Below, one piece after another: positions 8,960-17,079 of a stretch of 56,541 bases of DNA. Within the stretch, counting starts at the first letter, position 1. The number at the start of each line of letters is the position of its first letter. The position numbers and the translations under genes are program-made. Origin of the DNA: Streptomyces sp. Ru62 (lineage in GTDB: Bacteria > Actinomycetota > Actinomycetes > Streptomycetales > Streptomycetaceae); contig NZ_PQSU01000047.1 of assembly GCF_002920615.1 (NCBI RefSeq), forward strand, positions 1 to 56,541, read 5' to 3'. Below the pieces are notes generated by a model. It was not told where the DNA came from. It searched no databases and saw nothing but the letters and a program-made list of their open reading frames with translations.

Positions 8960-9856
8960 CTAGACCTGCGCCGGGACCTTGTCGTTCTCGACCTGCTCGG
9001 CGCCCACGGTCTCGCCCGTGCTGTCTGCTGAAGCAGCTGCGCTGTCCTGGCCGGGGTGTGCGGTGTACATCACCGCCTTCTGCTGGCGCGACCTCTCGAT
9101 GCGGCCCTTCTTCACGAGGAGTTCGAGGGTGTTGCGCACCGTTTGGACGGACGTCGCCCGTTCGGGGTGCGCCGCTTTGACCGCGTCGAAGACCTCGCGC
9201 ACGGTGTGCGGATGTCCCGCAGACTTCAGCAGCAGGAGCAGGACGAGTTCGTGCAGGGCCGGCCCGTCCGCCTTCTTGCCCCCGGTCTTCTTCCCCGGGC
9301 CCTGCCCGACCGTGGTCTGTTCCGCCGAAGCCTCCTTCGCCGGAGCCTCCTTCGCCGGGGCCTTCGCCGCGGTGGTCTTCTTCGGCGTGGCCTTCTTCGT
9401 TGTGCTCGTCTTCTTCGCGGTGGTCTTCGCCGTGGACTTCTTCGCGGCGGCCCTGTCCTTGGCGGCAGCCTTCTTCCCGGTGGCCGGCTTGTCCTGGGTC
9501 TCGGCCCGCTGCGCGGGAACAGGCCGGGGCGCCTTGGCGACGGTCCCGGCCGGTACGGACGGCTCGTCCTGTGACGCGCGCTTCTGCGCGACCGCCGAGG
9601 GCGCCTGGTCCGCCACGGCGGCGCCTTCAGCCTCTGCAGCGGGTTCCGCCTCGGATGCTGCCGTGCCCGCCCCAGGCAGCCTGCCCTGGGCCTGAGTCAG
9701 CCATGCCTCGTCTTCCTTGAGTCGCTCCAGTCGCTCGTGCAGAGCAGCGATCTGCGCGGTGATCTCGCCCTGCTCCCTGCGGTTGGCGGCGAGATCCTCG
9801 GCGTATTGCTGGGCGTACTTGTTCTGGATCGGGGTCTTCTCGGGCTCATCGGCCAC
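8960..9856 (-). CDS. Histone H1-like Lys/Ala-rich protein with coiled coil and winged helix
   Basis: GTG at 9854-9856 is preceded on the minus strand by AAGGAG. Residues about 10-55 form a probable coiled coil (AALHERLERLKEDEAW); residues about 125-190 are a histone-H1-like tail of KKAAAK, KKST and KKTT repeats; residues about 205-265 form a winged helix (HTVREVFDAVKAAHP...TVRNTLELLVKKGRIERS). The mix suggests a nucleoid-associated or DNA-binding regulator with a disordered basic linker. Known actinobacterial parallels are HupS-like and Lsr2-associated basic-tail proteins, but this architecture is distinct. Convergent with the secreted protein gene; upstream flank is a long non-coding stretch. 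Confidence 0.75.
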   Translation of the reverse strand: MADEPEKTPIQNKYAQQYAEDLAANRREQGEITAQIAALHERLERLKEDEAWLTQAQGRLPGAGTAASEAEPAAEAEGAAVADQAPSAVAQKRASQDEPSVPAGTVAKAPRPVPAQRAETQDKPATGKKAAAKDRAAAKKSTAKTTAKKTSTTKKATPKKTTAAKAPAKEAPAKEASAEQTTVGQGPGKKTGGKKADGPALHELVLLLLLKSAGHPHTVREVFDAVKAAHPERATSVQTVRNTLELLVKKGRIERSRQQKAVMYTAHPGQDSAAASADSTGETVGAEQVENDKVPAQV

Positions 9857-10589
9857 GGCGGCACGCTCCTTGCACCTGGGTGTTGCAGCCGGATGCTACT
9901 CACCGCACCCGGTGGCGGTCGCGCTGTCGCTTGATCACCACTCCTGCGGATACCAGCTGCAGAACATGCCCGCGAACCGGCCGGTCACCAGCTGCACGGG
10001 ATGCCCGGCGCCCACCGACTGCCTGACGGAGTCCCCGACAAGGATGGCGAGCCGGGGGCGTGGTGGGCGGTGTGACCGAGTGGGAGCGGCACAGCTCTGA
10101 CGCCCCGCAGGCCCCATGCCGCCTTCCGGAAGAAGGCCTCGACTCGACCGGTCCTGCTGCCCAATTGTCACCGGTGTGACAGGGCTGAGCCTGATTGCCG
10201 CTTCCACCCCTGCCCTTGCACTTCCCTGAACGAAAGCACAGCTCAGGACGGGTTCGTCCAGGAGGGAAGGGGCTGAAGGGGCTGTGTTCTTCAGATAGGT
10301 GAGGTCGTGCCGTCGGGCGGTTCCGGCTCGAAGGCGGCAGGCGCTGGTGCAGGGCTGCACCAGACACCGTCCCCGGGCCCGGCCGGTGAGCAGTCAGCGC
10401 TCCCCGGCCATGGCATGGCTGCGCTGGGGCGCGCCTCGGCCCCGCTCTCTTCGCCGTGCTCGGCCGTGACCGGATCACGGCCGAACTGCGTGAGCAACTG
10501 CCGGGCGGAGGCAGGCACGACATGCCGCCCGGGTGGATGGATCTCTCAACCACGCCGGGCGTGTCGCTCGCACGAACCGCTCAGCTTGA
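9857..10589. other. Long intergenic region with no supported gene
   Basis: About 730 bases without a convincing coding frame. One inverted repeat with arms TGTCAC and GTGACA and a 4-nt spacer lies at 10166-10181. The end of the region abuts the HNH endonuclease remnant, so part of it may be decayed coding DNA. Confidence 0.4.
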
Positions 10590-10859
10590 ACGGCTGCGGT
10601 GCGTGAGGCGTACGCCAACGACCTCGGCGACGACCGCGCCCTGATCGCCGTGTCGGCCGCATCGAACCGGTCGAAGGCGGACCATGACCCCACCACGTGG
10701 CTCCCGCTGGCCGCCGGCTATTGCTGCCAGTACGTCACCGACTGGATCGCCGACAAAGTCCGCTGGAGCCTGAGCATCGACCCGGCCGAACACACCGCCT
10801 TGGCCGACGTCCTCGACGCATGCCCCATCGACCCCGTCACGGTCACCACCGCGCGCTGA
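10590..10859 (+). pseudogene. C-terminal remnant of a DUF1524/GmrSD-type HNH endonuclease
   Basis: The frame is closed by a TGA just upstream (10587) and ends at 10859. The residues REAYANDLGDD, AASNRSKADHDPTTWLP and YVTDWIADKVRW match the C-terminal half of the secreted HNH-family proteins (DUF1524) of Streptomyces, including the N-R-S-K-x-D-x-D-P core. The signal peptide and the catalytic His half are missing, so this is a truncated relic of about 88 codons. Family recognition is from memory of the conserved motif, not from a search. Confidence 0.65.
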
Positions 10860-11050
10860 CCCCGGGCCGGCACTCGGGGAGCACGGTGCGCGCTGCCGCC
10901 GGTCCGTCCACCTTGCCCCTCGACGACGCGCTCCGGCTGGTCCTGGCCTGGGCCAGAGCCGAGCACGCCGGGCCGCGCCTCGGGCACCGTCGCCGAACGC
11001 GGGGCCGTGTACCCCGGCGACCATCACACGCCCGCACGGGCACCTCAGCT

Positions 11051-11105
11051 CGCGGTGCGGCCCTGGCTGCGGTTACAGGCTGACCGGGTCGAGGAGGTGG
11101 GGGCC
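11051..11105. repeat. Copy of the 3' end of the SRAP gene (partner at 31186-31240)
   Basis: 55 bases match 31186-31240 with three mismatches. The distant copy covers the last codons (LLDPVSL and TAA) of the SRAP gene plus 22 bases beyond its stop. Here no SRAP gene remains, so this is the scar of a lost or recombined copy. Confidence 0.6.
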
Positions 11106-11232
11106 ACTCGCTGAGCAGGGACTTCTTGCGACACAGTCCACCTGATCCTGTTCCCAATTAGCGCGCGTCACTGACCCGTTCGCCAGATATCCTCCCCTGG
11201 TTCGATCACGAAGATGACCAAGGGGAGGGCTC

Positions 11233-11769
11233 ATGGAGGACCGTGCTGAAACCACGGTGGGGGAGTGCGTCGAACTGGAGTACCAGGTGACGCGAGAGGA
11301 CATGAGACAGGCACTCAAAGCGCGGGCCAAGGCGTCGGGCCGTGCCCGGCGGACGCAACAGTTCGCTGTGATCGGCGTGGCCGCGTTCGTCGGAACGTCG
11401 GCGGTGCCGCTGGTGCAAGGTGAGGCCCCCGACATGCAGTCGCTGGTGATCGCTGGCCTGCTCGTCGTGCTGCTGTTCGTGATACAGCCCTGGCTCATGG
11501 CCCGCCAGTTCCACAAAATCGCGTCCCGGAACGGGGCGTACCGCGCCAAGGTCGACGACTTCGGCGCCACCGTCAGCAACGCAGGCGGCTCCAGGCAGCT
11601 CAACTGGACCGCCGCCCCGCATTACGCCGAGACCCCCGACACCTTCGTCCTGCTCAGCGGGGACAAGAACGTCTCGTGCCTGACCGTGCTGCCCAAACGC
11701 GGCGTGCAGGAACCGGGGGGAGTGGACGGCATCCGGGCTCTGCTGGACCGGCACATCCGCAGGCTCTGA
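11233..11769 (+). CDS. YcxB-like membrane protein, 178 aa
   Basis: ATG at 11233 follows AGGGGAGGG. Residues 1-40 are charged and cytoplasmic (LEYQVTREDMRQALKARAKA), two hydrophobic segments follow (about 45-60 and 73-92), and the C-terminal part (FHKIASRNGAYRAKVDDFGA ... LNWTAAPHYAETPDTFVLLS) fits the YcxB-like C-terminal domain, which is a small beta-rich PH-like fold. The usual N-terminal LEYxVTxED start is also characteristic. Function of the family is unknown. It stands alone between the SRAP scar and small hypothetical genes. Confidence 0.75.
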   Translation: MEDRAETTVGECVELEYQVTREDMRQALKARAKASGRARRTQQFAVIGVAAFVGTSAVPLVQGEAPDMQSLVIAGLLVVLLFVIQPWLMARQFHKIASRNGAYRAKVDDFGATVSNAGGSRQLNWTAAPHYAETPDTFVLLSGDKNVSCLTVLPKRGVQEPGGVDGIRALLDRHIRRL

Positions 11770-11828
11770 CCCAGGGCCTGTCGCCCGGCCCGAATCGGCT
11801 TCAGGCGCTGCGCGCCCAGTGACTCTAC

Positions 11829-12101
11829 TTGCCGCCCAAGGACCACACGCTGGCGTTGTGCGTCCCAACCGATCAGACCGAGACGGCCATCCAGGACGGC
11901 GCCAGCGTGGCGGGCGACCTCGCCAGCGCGGGCAATGACGCCGGGAGCGGGGCGGAAGTCGGCTTCCGCGGCGGGCCGGTCGGGACCGCGGTCGACGACG
12001 TCGTGAGCGGTGTCCCCGGTGGCGACCACGCCCGCTTGGTCGCCGCGCTCTTCGACGGCGACTGGACCACCGAGAACACCGCCCCCGTCGTCCTGGCCTG
12101 A
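11829..12101 (+). CDS. Possible small or truncated protein, 90 codons
   Basis: A frame from a TTG at 11829 to the TGA at 12099-12101 keeps G or C at most third codon positions, which supports coding. The residues (LALCVPTDQTETAIQDGA ... LVAALFDGDWTTENTAPVVLA) have no recognised motif, and there is no clear start or ribosome-binding site, so it may be the C-terminal remnant of a longer gene. Confidence 0.3.
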   Translation: MPPKDHTLALCVPTDQTETAIQDGASVAGDLASAGNDAGSGAEVGFRGGPVGTAVDDVVSGVPGGDHARLVAALFDGDWTTENTAPVVLA

Positions 12102-12186
12102 ACGCCCCACCTCAAGCTGGGTGGTTTCCGGGCCGTTATGCTGCGCCAGTCCGGCGCACCGGCCGCTGAAGGGAAACTGTCCCACC

Positions 12187-12372
12187 GTGTTCTCGCAAAC
12201 TCCCGTCTACGACCGCCTCGTCGCCGAACGCGGCGACATCCCCGTCCAGGTTCGCGGCGAAGCGGACCGGATACACCGCGATCTGGCACAGGTACTGCGC
12301 CAGACGTCCACCCCCCAGCTGAACACCCCGCAGAGCGTCTTCGAGCCGAAGCAGCCTCCCAGCGCCCTGTAA
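12187..12372 (+). CDS. Small hypothetical protein, 61 aa
   Basis: GTG at 12187 begins FSQTPVYDRLVAERGDIP, a start I associate with short actinobacterial proteins of unknown role found beside DNA-processing genes. The product is charged and helical (GEADRIHRDLAQVLRQT) with a Pro/Gln-rich tail. GAAGGGAAA about 14 bases upstream may serve as ribosome-binding site. Too small for a functional call. Confidence 0.5.
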   Translation: MFSQTPVYDRLVAERGDIPVQVRGEADRIHRDLAQVLRQTSTPQLNTPQSVFEPKQPPSAL

Positions 12373-12445
12373 GAACTCAGGGGCCCGGCGGCGTCGGAAC
12401 GTAATCCCGCACGCTGAGTCGGCGGCCTGGGGCGGTTGGCGAGCC

Positions 12446-12580
12446 TCAGGGCAGCAGACGGGCGATGGTGCTGCGCGAGACGTGCGCCGTGTCGTTGACC
12501 TCGGTCTGCTCCAGGCCGGCGCCGTTGACTGCCCAGGTGATCAGAGGGTCGCGCGGGTCGCGGGCTACGGTCCGGGCCAT
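12446..12580 (-). CDS. Tiny helix-turn-helix protein, 44 aa
   Basis: ATG at 12578-12580 reads MARTVARDPRDPLITWAV and ends STIARLLP at the TGA at 12446-12448. The last 25 residues (EQTEVNDTAHVSRSTIARLL) fit a helix-turn-helix like those of resolvases and small phage regulators: E-x(4)-A-x-V-S-R-S-T-I-x-R-L. The protein is too short for many gene callers. It is convergent with the 61-aa gene and divergent from the 288-aa gene at 12727, whose promoter it could touch; that is inference. Confidence 0.55.
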   Translation of the reverse strand: MARTVARDPRDPLITWAVNGAGLEQTEVNDTAHVSRSTIARLLP

Positions 12581-12726
12581 GTGGCATCACGCATCCCGGC
12601 CCGGGAAAAGACCGGCCGGATCTCTTTCGCTCATCCGGGTCCGGTCCGCGTGAACCCGGCCCGACCCGCTCTCTGCGCTGATGTACTGGCCTTCAACCAG
12701 CAACAGGCCGGCGAAGGGGCTGGACA

Positions 12727-13593
12727 GTGGCGCAGGGCATGAAGCGGGCGGAGGTATGGGAGGACTTCGACTGGGTGGTCTGGCGGCTGGAGGCCCAAGA
12801 CCCGCAGCAGCTAGCCGGCGAGAACCCGGACCTGGATGAGCGCACCCAGGAGACGATGACGCAACTCGCCACCTCGCTGGGCTGTATCTACGAGCACTGC
12901 GTCGACTACGACTCCTATGACAGCGGAACGCCCTACTACGCATGGTGGGTCCGCCTGCCCGCAGCCGAGCACGCCCGGTGCGGCAAAGACGGTCTGCCGC
13001 GGGTCCTCGGTCCCATCCGTGAGTACCTTGACGGCCAGCTGCCGCAGGGCCTCACCTGGGAGGTCACACCGGATCGGGAGCTGACGGTGGACCACGCCGC
13101 CAGCACGGCCGTGCGCGAGGCGTACGCGGACGTGATCATGCCGTTCGAGCTAGCGCTGATGCCGCTGCGCGCAGACGGCGCCGCCGGCCTCGATCCGCGG
13201 GCCAAGGTCTGGAAGTGGGAGGAGCAGCTGCTGGTCGGGACGTTCGACCTGTGGCTGTGCAACGACCCGGACCGCCCCCATGCCTGGCTGGTGGTCAGTG
13301 TCGGACTGTGGACCGAGCCGCAGCTGTCCGGGGAAGAGCCCGCCGCCCGGCTCGGTCACTTCGACTTCACCCCGCACCAGCCACTGCTGTTCCTGCCGCG
13401 CCCGCCGGGGCCTGCAACCTTCACGGCCCGGGTGACCGGCGGCGCCTTCCCCCGCAAAGGCTCTTCGCGCGCCAAGGCGGCCGACGCGGTCGGCGTGGCC
13501 CACCAGTGGACCGCAAACGACCCGGCCGTCCTGGCCGCACGCGTCCGTCGTGATCTCACTACGCTGCTGCCCCATCTGCCCGCACCGCACTGA
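12727..13593 (+). CDS. Hypothetical protein, 288 aa
   Basis: The longest start is GTG at 12727; ATG at 12739 (MKRAEVWEDFDW) is an equally good choice. The protein is acidic, rich in Trp and Asp, without signal peptide or membrane spans: a first half with DDFDW-type and YYAWWVRLPAAEH segments and a second half with WKWEEQLLVGTFDLWL and LGHFDFTPHQPLLFLP. No known motif recognised. The next gene starts 12 bases after its stop, so the two form an operon. Confidence 0.7.
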   Translation: MAQGMKRAEVWEDFDWVVWRLEAQDPQQLAGENPDLDERTQETMTQLATSLGCIYEHCVDYDSYDSGTPYYAWWVRLPAAEHARCGKDGLPRVLGPIREYLDGQLPQGLTWEVTPDRELTVDHAASTAVREAYADVIMPFELALMPLRADGAAGLDPRAKVWKWEEQLLVGTFDLWLCNDPDRPHAWLVVSVGLWTEPQLSGEEPAARLGHFDFTPHQPLLFLPRPPGPATFTARVTGGAFPRKGSSRAKAADAVGVAHQWTANDPAVLAARVRRDLTTLLPHLPAPH

Positions 13594-13605
13594 AGGAGAC
13601 GCCCG

Positions 13606-14040
13606 GTGCCGTCGTACGCGAAGGACCCGCGCTGCATCGCCATGGCCGAGGCCCTCGTCCCGCTGCTGCGCCGGGCCTGCCCGGACGGGGCCAGCGGATA
13701 CGGCGGCTACTACCAGGTGAACCTCGACGACGAAGAGGCTGTGGGACTGGGAGGGGTGGAGCTGATCAGGGCCGCGATGCGCAAGGCGGCCAAACAGCTC
13801 GGCTGGAAGGTCACCACCCTCGGGTGGACCGGCACCCGCCATGGCACCATGGTCGCCGTCCAGGACACGCGTGAGGTGCCTGGCGAGTTCCGGGCCGTGG
13901 TCGATGAGGCGATGAACGACAAGGTGCGCGCGGCGTTGCACAAGGTGTGGGGCGAACCGGGCCCGGCACCCGTGCAGCGCGGCTCGGTGCCGTTGATGAC
14001 GCAGGAGTTCCGCGCGGCCGTCGCCCAGGACGGCACCTGA
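13606..14040 (+). CDS. Hypothetical protein, 144 aa, second gene of two-gene operon
   Basis: GTG at 13606 follows GAAGGAGA, part of which overlaps the stop of the upstream gene, so translation is probably coupled. The product (MPSYAKDPRCIAMAEALVP...) has an alpha/beta look, with GYYQVNLDDEEAVG and KQLGWKVTTLGWTGTRHGTM. It may be a small companion of the 288-aa protein. No recognisable domain; both genes are typical of Streptomyces accessory regions. Confidence 0.7.
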   Translation: MPSYAKDPRCIAMAEALVPLLRRACPDGASGYGGYYQVNLDDEEAVGLGGVELIRAAMRKAAKQLGWKVTTLGWTGTRHGTMVAVQDTREVPGEFRAVVDEAMNDKVRAALHKVWGEPGPAPVQRGSVPLMTQEFRAAVAQDGT

Positions 14041-14736
14041 CCCGCCCGGCCCAGCAAGGCCGGCCGGACGCGAGGGGTACATGAGCGACACCCACACCGT
14101 GCTCCACGACCCAGGGCCTGGCCGACGCCAACCTCCCGCTGGGCCGCGCTCCGCGTGAAGCACTCGTTACCGAGGTCCTCGCGTGGAAGAGCCGTTGCTC
14201 GCCTGGCTCACCGGGGGTGTGGCCGGGAGCCGCGTGCGTAGCAACGCAGCCATACCGGTGCAACTGGCCTGAGGCGGCTGTGGTGACCTCGGATGCCTAC
14301 CCGATCGCCGCAGCTCCGGGAACTGCCCGGATGCTCCTCCTGGGCCTCGCCTGCGGCCGGGTGGAAGACGGTACTGTCCTGCTTGGAGCACCCCGCCTGA
14401 CCTCGCTGAGCCGTGATCGACGCGCGGCGATTCGACGGCCGGTCAATTGCGCACCGAGAAGCGCGGTTCGCAATGGGGTCCAGAGGGCGGCTGTGGCAGG
14501 GTCGGCCGACCGCGTGTTCCTGACTACGCGGACTGCTGCGATCATCGACACTTTGACCACCTGACCGCTGGCTCGTTGCGGGCTTTGGCCGCCACGGGCG
14601 GGCCCGAGGTTCAGGCTGAACCGTGCGCGGCCACCGTCCTGCTCAACCCTGGGGTTCGGGCCGTGCTGGAGCGCCTGGCGGATCCCGATCTGCCGCGAGC
14701 CGCCACCTGCAGGCCTGATGGCGGCGGTCCGGCCGG
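14041..14736. other. Degraded region upstream of module A
   Basis: About 700 bases. A frame from 14540 to 14770 (SLRALAATGGPEVQAEP ... LERLADPDLPRAAT) looks coding and breaks just before the fragment at 14737, so the two could be halves of one frameshifted gene. The rest holds no supported gene. Confidence 0.35.
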
Positions 14737-14935
14737 ACGTGCCTGCTTGCGCACGAGACGAACGCTGGCGTGATCCACGTCGAGTGGAACTACGGCCGAG
14801 ACATGTGCATCCTGGCAATCTGCACGGCCTGGGAGGCGCTCCAGGACGAGGGCCGCATCCCGAAGGGCACGCTGATGCCGATCATCGACGCCGTCAGCTC
14901 CAAGCAGGTCAAGCTGCCCGCATCCAGCTGCCCCG
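14737..14935 (+). pseudogene. Unidentified gene fragment
   Basis: In one frame the DNA reads CLLAHETNAGVIHVEWNYG and then RDMCILAICTAWEALQDEGR and GRIPKGTLMPIIDAVSSKQV, with good codon usage, and then dissolves into the GC-rich non-coding module at about 14935. There is no clean start; the upstream coding-like segment is in a different frame. I do not recognise the protein. Confidence 0.4.
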
Positions 14936-15260
14936 CTCAGAACTGGGCAGCGCAACTGGTCCAGCTGGGCTTCGCGGCATCCTGTCCGCTGCCCGTGGCC
15001 CCACGCCGCCGGGGGCCGTCGCCTCCCCGCGGCTTCGCCTCGGCCGCGCCGTCCCCCCGGACAGCCCCGGTCCTGGGCCGCGCCAGTCCGCCCCGCCACC
15101 GAGTTCACCGCCGGGCCCGCCACCGCGCCCTGGCCCTCTGCTCTCGTCCCGCGCGGCCCCCGGCCGTGCCGTATCGTCGGCCGCCGGCCGTCCCGCCCAC
15201 CTCGCGCGCCGCCCGCCCCCTGGGCCATCGGCATCTCGGGTGCGCGTCCGCCCCGGCGGC
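14935..15260 (+). repeat. GC-rich non-coding module, copy A (partner about 34585-34900)
   Basis: Starting at CAACTGGTCCAGCTGGGCTT and continuing for about 300 bases, this stretch aligns with 34598-34900 with many substitutions and small gaps but clear collinearity (shared blocks CTGGTCCAGCTGGGCTT, GTCGCCTCCCC and CCCCGGACAGCC). Neither copy has a coherent reading frame. Each copy is followed within about 1 kb by a homologue of the 74-aa gene at 15860, so the module seems to travel with that gene. Confidence 0.55.
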
Positions 15261-15724
15261 ATCGGCGCCGGCGGCTCGTGTGCTCCGTCGCCGTGTGCCG
15301 CCTGGCGGCTGCCCGGTCTGTCGCCCCGCGCCGAGTGCGACACCACCGTCCCGTCCGGTCCCGTACCGACCGTTCGCCGCCCGCGCCGTCGCGTTCTGCC
15401 CGTCCGCCGCCGCGCTGTCGCCGGGCCGCCGCCTGCGGGGTCTCCGTCACCGTGCCGCCGCCCCGCTCATCTCGTTCGTCCTCCCTGCCGGTCTGCGCCG
15501 TCCGACCGCCGGGCTGTACTGGTCGCCTCTTGTCCCTGCTGCGCGCCGGTGCCGCAGTCCTGCTGGAGTGCCGGTCTCCTCCTGTTCGCCGCTCGCCGCT
15601 GTCCCAGTCCCAGTCCCGCCCCCCGAGTAGGTTCGGCGGGCAGCGGGCAACGACCAGCCGGGGCCGCGACCCGACCGGCGCTACGCCGAACTGACCGGCG
15701 GTCCGCCAGACGGCTAATGCTCAA
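15261..15724. other. GC-rich intergenic region
   Basis: About 460 bases very rich in C and G without a frame of coding quality. Open frames on all six frames reflect the lack of A/T-rich stop codons only. Confidence 0.4.
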
Positions 15725-15760
15725 CCTCATCGGCTTCACGGATGAGGGGGCCGGTTTTTT
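15725..15760 (+). terminator. Rho-independent-type terminator
   Basis: Arms CCTCATC (15725-15731) and GATGAGG (15741-15747) with a 9-nt loop, followed by GGGCCGG and a run of six T at 15755-15760. One of the few hairpins in the window with a T-tract. No intact upstream gene remains to be terminated. Confidence 0.55.
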
Positions 15761-15859
15761 GCCGGTCACGGAAGGCGGGGCAGCGCGGTGCCGGCCGCAC
15801 CCCCTGGCCGTTCCCGGACCGACTCGCCCGCCCGTCCGGCCCGGCGCAGGCTGGGAGGC

Positions 15860-16084
15860 GTGAGCAGCGCGCCGATCGTCGTGCACCGGCCCTCTCTCTC
15901 GGGCGGCCGGAGAGTCACCGTGCACCGCCACGGTCACGATGAGTTCCTTGGCACCGCCTACAGTGACCACGACCTGGTGGTGTTCCTCGAAAGCGCCGGC
16001 GTCGCCGACCCCGATGCGCTCCTGGACGACCCGCAGTGGGTGCAGTGGCGCGGTGGCCCCGCTCACGAGTTCGGCCCTACCTGA
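15860..16084 (+). CDS. Conserved small protein, 74 aa, copy A
   Basis: GTG at 15860 begins VSSAPIVVHRPSLSGGRRVT and the protein ends GGPAHEFGPT. The upstream GGGAGG is only 1-2 bases from the GTG, too close for normal initiation, so the transcript may be leaderless or use another start. A paralogue at 35325-35550 shares most residues (HGHDE.LGTAYSD.DLVVFLE.AGVADP). The fold looks beta-rich and cytoplasmic. It is followed 212 bases later by a toxin-antitoxin pair. Function unknown; similar small proteins are common in Streptomyces accessory DNA. Confidence 0.65.
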   Translation: MSSAPIVVHRPSLSGGRRVTVHRHGHDEFLGTAYSDHDLVVFLESAGVADPDALLDDPQWVQWRGGPAHEFGPT

Positions 16085-16251
16085 TGTGGCGGACAGACGC
16101 TGCCGCCTACCGCCTGACTCGCGGCCGGCCGCCGGATCAGGAGTGCCTCTCGCGCGTCAGGGACAGCGTGACCCCCGCCAAGCTCACAGCGGACCGGCGG
16201 GGCCGAAGCGGCGGGGCCGCCGGGATCCGGGCGGACGACGGTCGTGACGGG

Positions 16252-16269
16252 TACGGGTACGTACCCGTA
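16252..16269. promoter_or_regulatory. 18-bp perfect palindrome, probable antitoxin operator
   Basis: TACGGGTACGTACCCGTA is a perfect dyad, overlapping a TATCCT-like -10 element (16269-16274) upstream of the antitoxin gene whose ATG is at 16297. Ribbon-helix-helix antitoxins usually repress their own promoter by binding such short palindromes, so autoregulation is likely. Confidence 0.65.
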
Positions 16270-16296
16270 TCCTGGAGGTGGAAGGGAGTCGCCACG

Positions 16297-16554
16297 ATGT
16301 CCGATGCCAATGTCCGTATCCCTGAGGAAGCCAAGGAGCGTCTGGCCGCCATAGCCGCCGCTGAGGGGCTGTCGCTGCGCGCCTACCTGGCCCGCCTCGC
16401 CGACACCCTGCTCACCCCGGACGAGCGGGCCGCGCGGGCCGAGCAGGCCCGGGCCGCGCTGAAGAAGTGGAACGGCTACGCGCCCACCGCGGTCGAGGAA
16501 CAGGACCTCGACAGCGAGCTCGACCGCCGCCTGGCCCGGGCGGCCGCCCGGTGA
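16297..16554 (+). CDS. Antitoxin, ribbon-helix-helix type
   Basis: ATG at 16297 follows AAGGGAG. The 85-aa product starts NVRIPEEAKERLAAIAAAEG and continues LSLRAYLARLAD, the beta-strand plus two helices of a CopG/Arc-type DNA-binding fold; the C-terminal half (RAEQARAALKKWNGY...) is a charged helix typical of the toxin-binding arm. Its stop overlaps the next gene by 4 bases (GTGA), the usual layout of type II toxin-antitoxin pairs. The palindrome at 16252-16269 lies over its promoter. Confidence 0.75.
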   Translation: MSDANVRIPEEAKERLAAIAAAEGLSLRAYLARLADTLLTPDERAARAEQARAALKKWNGYAPTAVEEQDLDSELDRRLARAAAR

Positions 16555-16931
16555 GCGACGCCATGCACATCGTCCTGGACGACACCGCGATGGCCGCGGC
16601 CGGCCAGGGCAACGTTCTCGCCTCCCGACTCATCCACCGCGCCCACATCCAGAGCGGCTGGTACCTGTACGCCCCGGCGTGCGCGCTCGTGGAAGCCGAC
16701 CGCGCCCGGCCCGGCACCGCGGAACACCTGGCCGCGCTGCCGGGCATCACCGTGCTCGACCTCGACCTGCCGGCCGCGCTGGCCGTGGCCCGGCAGGCCA
16801 CCTGGGCGGCGGCACACTGCCAGTACGCAGCCCAGCCGACTCCCGACCGCCCCGACGGAGCGATCATCGCCACCACCGCACCCGAACGGTGGACCGGTGA
16901 ACCGGTCCGCGTGCTCGACCTGACGCCCTGA
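16551..16931 (+). CDS. Putative PIN-like toxin
   Basis: GTG at 16551 overlaps the antitoxin stop. The 126-aa product starts SDAMHIVLDDTAMAAAG, where VLDD takes the place of the first acidic strand of a PIN ribonuclease, and ends RPDGAIIATTAPERWTGEPV, resembling the last strand (D-x-x-I) of the same fold. The middle acidic residues (E in CALVEADR, D in VLDLDLP) are present, but spacing differs from canonical VapC. Family assignment is by layout and partial motif; the RHH partner and overlap make the toxin role likely. A second pair at 32245-32918 has the same architecture. Confidence 0.6.
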   Translation: MSDAMHIVLDDTAMAAAGQGNVLASRLIHRAHIQSGWYLYAPACALVEADRARPGTAEHLAALPGITVLDLDLPAALAVARQATWAAAHCQYAAQPTPDRPDGAIIATTAPERWTGEPVRVLDLTP

Positions 16932-16990
16932 CCGAGGCCGGCCGGAGGCGATGGTGTCTGGCCGGGTAGCAGAGGGGCACAGACGCTAGC

Positions 16991-17072
16991 TAGAAGACCG
17001 ATGAAGATCTTGGGTTCTGTCCCCACCGCTCACGCCGCGGGGACAGAACCCAAGATCTTCATCGGTCTTCTA
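16991..17072. mobile_element. 82-bp perfect palindrome, IS1182-end derived MITE-like element
   Basis: Two perfect 34-base arms (16991-17024 and 17039-17072) flank a 14-nt loop. Read on the minus strand, the first 57 bases match the left end of the IS1182-type element at 19338 with 2-3 differences, including the inner GCGGCGTGAGCGGTGGGGACAG. It therefore looks like an IS end joined to an inverted copy of its own tip. It lies 8 bases after the stop of the nuclease gene, where it could also act as a strong terminator. Confidence 0.65.
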
Positions 17073-17079
17073 CCGCTAA

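Noticed and set aside
10166..10181. Inverted repeat TGTCAC-4-GTGACA as an operator
   Set aside because: No gene lies near enough to be controlled, and such short repeats occur by chance in GC-rich DNA.
9717..10553. Open frames on both strands in the intergenic stretch
   Set aside because: No motif, no ribosome-binding site and poor third-position bias.
15000..15700. Several long overlapping frames in the GC-rich module
   Set aside because: No frame shows codon bias or conservation with copy B; treated as non-coding.
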